DNA of 64,000 nt from contig CAOLHI010001485.1 in assembly GCA_948474755.1 (NCBI GenBank), positions 1 to 64,000 of the forward strand, read 5' to 3'. A program made the translations under genes and the position numbers. Source of the DNA: Ctenosaura bakeri. Taxonomy: Eukaryota > Chordata > Lepidosauria > Squamata > Iguanidae. The notes under the pieces were generated by a model. That model did not search any database, was not told the DNA's origin, and saw only the letters and a program-made list of their open reading frames with translations. Each line of letters starts with the position of its first letter. Within the stretch, counting starts at the first letter, position 1. Positions 62,037 through 64,000 of the stretch are shown piece by piece.

Positions 62037-62108
62037 CTTCTTCGTGGTCTCTGTGCCTTCATACACTAGGAGACTGTGTAGCTTACCGGTCGGACGGCGG
62101 GTCAGGTC

Positions 62109-63977
62109 CTACAGCACGGAAGCCAACACCTCACGTCCAAACCGGGCATCTCTGCGCGACCGGCAGTCGAGCCTGTAGTGGCGCACGAAGGTCGACGGTT
62201 GGGACCAGGTCGCCACACGGCAGAGTTCATGCAGGTCAACTCCTCGCAGGAGGGCCGCAGAAGTAGCCACAGCTCTGGTGGAGTGGGCTCGAAGCAGGAC
62301 TGGCGGAGGCTTCCTCGCGAGCTCATACGCCAGTTCAATAGTCCTCACCACCCACTTGGAGAAGCGCTGGGTGGACACTTTTAGGCCCCTCCGACGTCGC
62401 CCATAGCAAACAAAGAGATGCGGCGTCTGTCGGAAGGAAGCAGTCCTGTCCTTGTAGAAAGCCAATGCCCGACGCACGTCCAGGGAGTGGAGGGACCGCT
62501 CCAACGGTGTCGTCGGGTTCGGGAAGAAGGCAGGCAGGATGATGTCCTGGTTGAGATGGAAACTGGACACCACCTTTGGCAGGAACGAGATGTCAGGTCT
62601 CAGGACCACCTTGTCCCTGTGGAAGACCGTGAAGGGCTCATCGGAACGAAGAGCTGTGATCTCACCCGCTCGCCTCGCTGAGGTCACCGCTACCAGGAAG
62701 GCAGTTTTCATTGTCAGGAGCCTGTCATCCGAGGTCGCCATCGGCTCGAAGGGCGGCTTCGTCAGCTGCGAGAGCACCAGCGAGAGGGACCACGGCGGTA
62801 GCGGCGGCGATACCGGCGGGTAGAGATGATGAAGTCCTTTCAGGAACCGCTTAACGGTATCGTTCCTGAAGAAGGCCGAGGCAGCCGATCGTGGCGGTTG
62901 GTATGCCACGATCGCGGAGAGATACACCTTCAGGGATGGAAACGCCAGGCCCTGTTGCCGGAGGTGCAGGAGGAAGTGCAGGACGGTCGAGAGCCCCGCG
63001 GGCGATACCGGCTCACTCCTCTCGTTAGCGAAGGTCAGGAAGCGTCGCCACTTGTATTGATAGTTGCGACGGGTGGATTCCTTCCTGGCCGCGACGAGGA
63101 CGGTACCGAGCACGGGATCGTCTAGTGCGATATCCTCCAGGCATGGAGGGCCAGGCGTGGCAGGTCCGGATGGAGGACTCGGCCGCCGGAGTGGGAGAGC
63201 AGGTCCGGTGTCGGTGGCAACCGGAGCAGGTCGTCTCGCGCGGCTTGTAGCAGGGGTGCGAACCAATGTTGCCTCGGCCAGTACGGGGCTACCAGGATCG
63301 CGTCGGCTCGGTCGGCGAGGATCTTCGATATCGTCCGGCCGAGCAGCGGGAACGGCGGGAACGCGTAGAGGAGTTCCCCGGTCCACGGAAACTGGAAAGC
63401 GTCCCCGATGGAGGCACGATCGTGGCCCGCTCTGGAACAGAATCGGCGACACTTCGCGTTTTCCCTGGTCGCGAAGAGGTCGATCGATGGTTCGCCCCAG
63501 CGGTCCCGAATCAGTCTGAACGCCTCTCCGGAGAGAGACCATTCGTGATGGGATGAGGTGTCCCTGCTGAGGGCGTCTGCCGTGGTGTTCTCCTGCCCGG
63601 CCAGGTGAACCGCCACGGGATGCGTGTGCAGGCGAATGCACCATTCCCACAGGCCGAGCGCGATGTCGAGCAGGGTCGTGGAATGAGTCCCACCTTGTCT
63701 GTTGATGTAGCAGACGGCGGTGGTGTTGTCCGTCAGAATCAGGACCGTGCGCCCCGCCACGGCATGGCGGAACGCCCGTAGGGCTTTCCAGACGGCGAGC
63801 AGCTCCAGCGCGTTGATATGGAGAGCGGTCTCGTCGTCGGTCCATCTGTCGCGGACTCTGAGATCGCCGCAGTGGGCACCCCATCCATACAGGGAGGCGT
63901 CGGTCGTTACCGTCACCTTCGGTGTCGGCTGTTGGAAAGGCATCCCCGACATGAGATTGCGTCGCGACTGCCACCAT
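62109..63977 (-). CDS. DIRS tyrosine recombinase ORF
   Basis: Open frame of 622 codons. The first 280 or so overlap the RNase H frame and have low-complexity Arg/Pro/Gly-rich sequence, so they are probably not translated as such. The recognisable recombinase begins near CLEDIALDDPVLG (about residue 280). It has an N-terminal core-binding part with RKESTRRNYQYKWRRF, then the catalytic boxes: TSARRAGEITALR (first Arg), LRAHSTRAVATS (H-x-x-R), and ATWSQPSTFVRHYRL with the likely nucleophile Tyr in RHY. This is the phage-integrase-like family used by DIRS and Ngaro elements to join the cDNA circle to the target. The frame is undamaged. The true start cannot be fixed from the sequence. Confidence 0.85.
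   Translation of the reverse strand: MVAVATQSHVGDAFPTADTEGDGNDRRLPVWMGCPLRRSQSPRQMDRRRDRSPYQRAGAARRLESPTGVPPCRGGAHGPDSDGQHHRRLLHQQTRWDSFHDPARHRARPVGMVHSPAHASRGGSPGRAGEHHGRRPQQGHLIPSRMVSLRRGVQTDSGPLGRTIDRPLRDQGKREVSPILFQSGPRSCLHRGRFPVSVDRGTPLRVPAVPAARPDDIEDPRRPSRRDPGSPVLAEATLVRTPATSRARRPAPVATDTGPALPLRRPSPPSGPATPGPPCLEDIALDDPVLGTVLVAARKESTRRNYQYKWRRFLTFANERSEPVSPAGLSTVLHFLLHLRQQGLAFPSLKVYLSAIVAYQPPRSAASAFFRNDTVKRFLKGLHHLYPPVSPPLPPWSLSLVLSQLTKPPFEPMATSDDRLLTMKTAFLVAVTSARRAGEITALRSDEPFTVFHRDKVVLRPDISFLPKVVSSFHLNQDIILPAFFPNPTTPLERSLHSLDVRRALAFYKDRTASFRQTPHLFVCYGRRRRGLKVSTQRFSKWVVRTIELAYELARKPPPVLLRAHSTRAVATSAALLRGVDLHELCRVATWSQPSTFVRHYRLDCRSRRDARFGREVLASVL
63122..63952 (-). CDS. DIRS RT/RNase H ORF, C-terminal part (RNase H and methyltransferase-like)
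   Basis: Open frame of 276 codons, cut by the window edge at its N-terminal side, so the reported start is an internal Met. RNase H signatures: TVTTDASLYGWG (Asp), NALELLAVWKAL (Glu), LILTDNTTAVCYINRQGG (Asp) and HLAGQENTTADALSRD (Asp). These RNases remove the RNA template during reverse transcription. Downstream, PSIDLFATRENAKC, LYAFPPFPLL and ILVAPYWPRQHWF match the methyltransferase-like tail that follows RNase H in DIRS polyproteins. It overlaps the recombinase frame over nearly its whole visible length, the arrangement usual in DIRS elements. Confidence 0.85.
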   Translation of the reverse strand: MSGMPFQQPTPKVTVTTDASLYGWGAHCGDLRVRDRWTDDETALHINALELLAVWKALRAFRHAVAGRTVLILTDNTTAVCYINRQGGTHSTTLLDIALGLWEWCIRLHTHPVAVHLAGQENTTADALSRDTSSHHEWSLSGEAFRLIRDRWGEPSIDLFATRENAKCRRFCSRAGHDRASIGDAFQFPWTGELLYAFPPFPLLGRTISKILADRADAILVAPYWPRQHWFAPLLQAARDDLLRLPPTPDLLSHSGGRVLHPDLPRLALHAWRISH

Positions 63978-64000
63978 CGGAGGGATGAGCGGACGTCTCC

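Larger units (their letters stand above)
61731..64000 (-). mobile_element. DIRS-type tyrosine-recombinase retrotransposon, 3' part
   Basis: Right-hand 2.3 kb is GC-rich and reads on the - strand as the 3' part of a DIRS element: RNase H and the DIRS-specific methyltransferase-like region, then tyrosine recombinase, then an inverted-repeat end. DIRS elements have no integrase; they are thought to integrate a circular intermediate by tyrosine recombinase and leave no target duplication. The 3' end is placed at 61731, where a 60-bp inverted repeat starts. The 5' end, with the reverse transcriptase and gag-like frames, runs out of the window. Lack of frame damage and perfect repeat arms indicate a recent insertion. 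Confidence 0.88.

Noticed and set aside
62178..63556. + strand open frames opposite the DIRS genes
   Set aside because: They are antisense to recombinase and RNase H frames that have clear catalytic motifs; they are Arg/Gly-rich and due to high GC.

Overview
This window is nuclear DNA from a vertebrate, most likely a squamate reptile (lizard or snake). The evidence is an intron-rich cytokine receptor gene set in AT-rich DNA full of interspersed repeats typical of reptiles. These include tRNA-headed SINEs with a BovB-like tail, 5S rRNA-headed SINEs, BovB/RTE and CR1 LINE remnants, many palindromic DNA-transposon MITEs, and a DIRS-type tyrosine-recombinase retrotransposon. No bacterial or organellar signal is seen.

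The main gene, on the + strand, is the interleukin-23 receptor (IL23R). Thirteen coding exons run from 6859 to 46271 with compatible splice phases throughout. They encode an Ig-like domain (6859-7149), the cytokine-binding module with a canonical WSRWS motif (8341-19860), two further fibronectin type III domains (24257-28531), a short stalk (35283-35351), the membrane span (38957-39062), a box 1 region (41105-41195) and a cytoplasmic tail with two YXXQ motifs (45651-46271). The exon carrying the start codon and signal peptide was not found and probably lies upstream of the window. Human IL23R lacks membrane-proximal FnIII domains, so this ortholog has an IL12RB2/gp130-like longer ectodomain.

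About 11.6 kb downstream, a CpG-rich segment (about 57840-58200) with a GC box and a strong splice donor at 58085 looks like the promoter and non-coding first exon of the next + strand gene. By the conserved human order IL23R-IL12RB2 this is plausibly IL12RB2, but no coding exon of it lies inside the window.

The rest is repeats. A MITE family with GGCC...GGCC termini and 3-bp target duplications (PIF/Harbinger-like) occurs at least 14 times. Several hAT-type elements show 8-bp target duplications. A palindromic family of about 190 bp occurs seven times and is unclassified. Nested insertions give a relative order: Harbinger-like MITEs lie inside both 5S-SINEs and tRNA-SINEs, and a tRNA-SINE lies inside a 5S-SINE. 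The right end (61731-64000, - strand) is the 3' part of a DIRS element with overlapping open RNase H and tyrosine recombinase frames and a perfect 60-bp inverted repeat. It is the freshest-looking insertion in the window.
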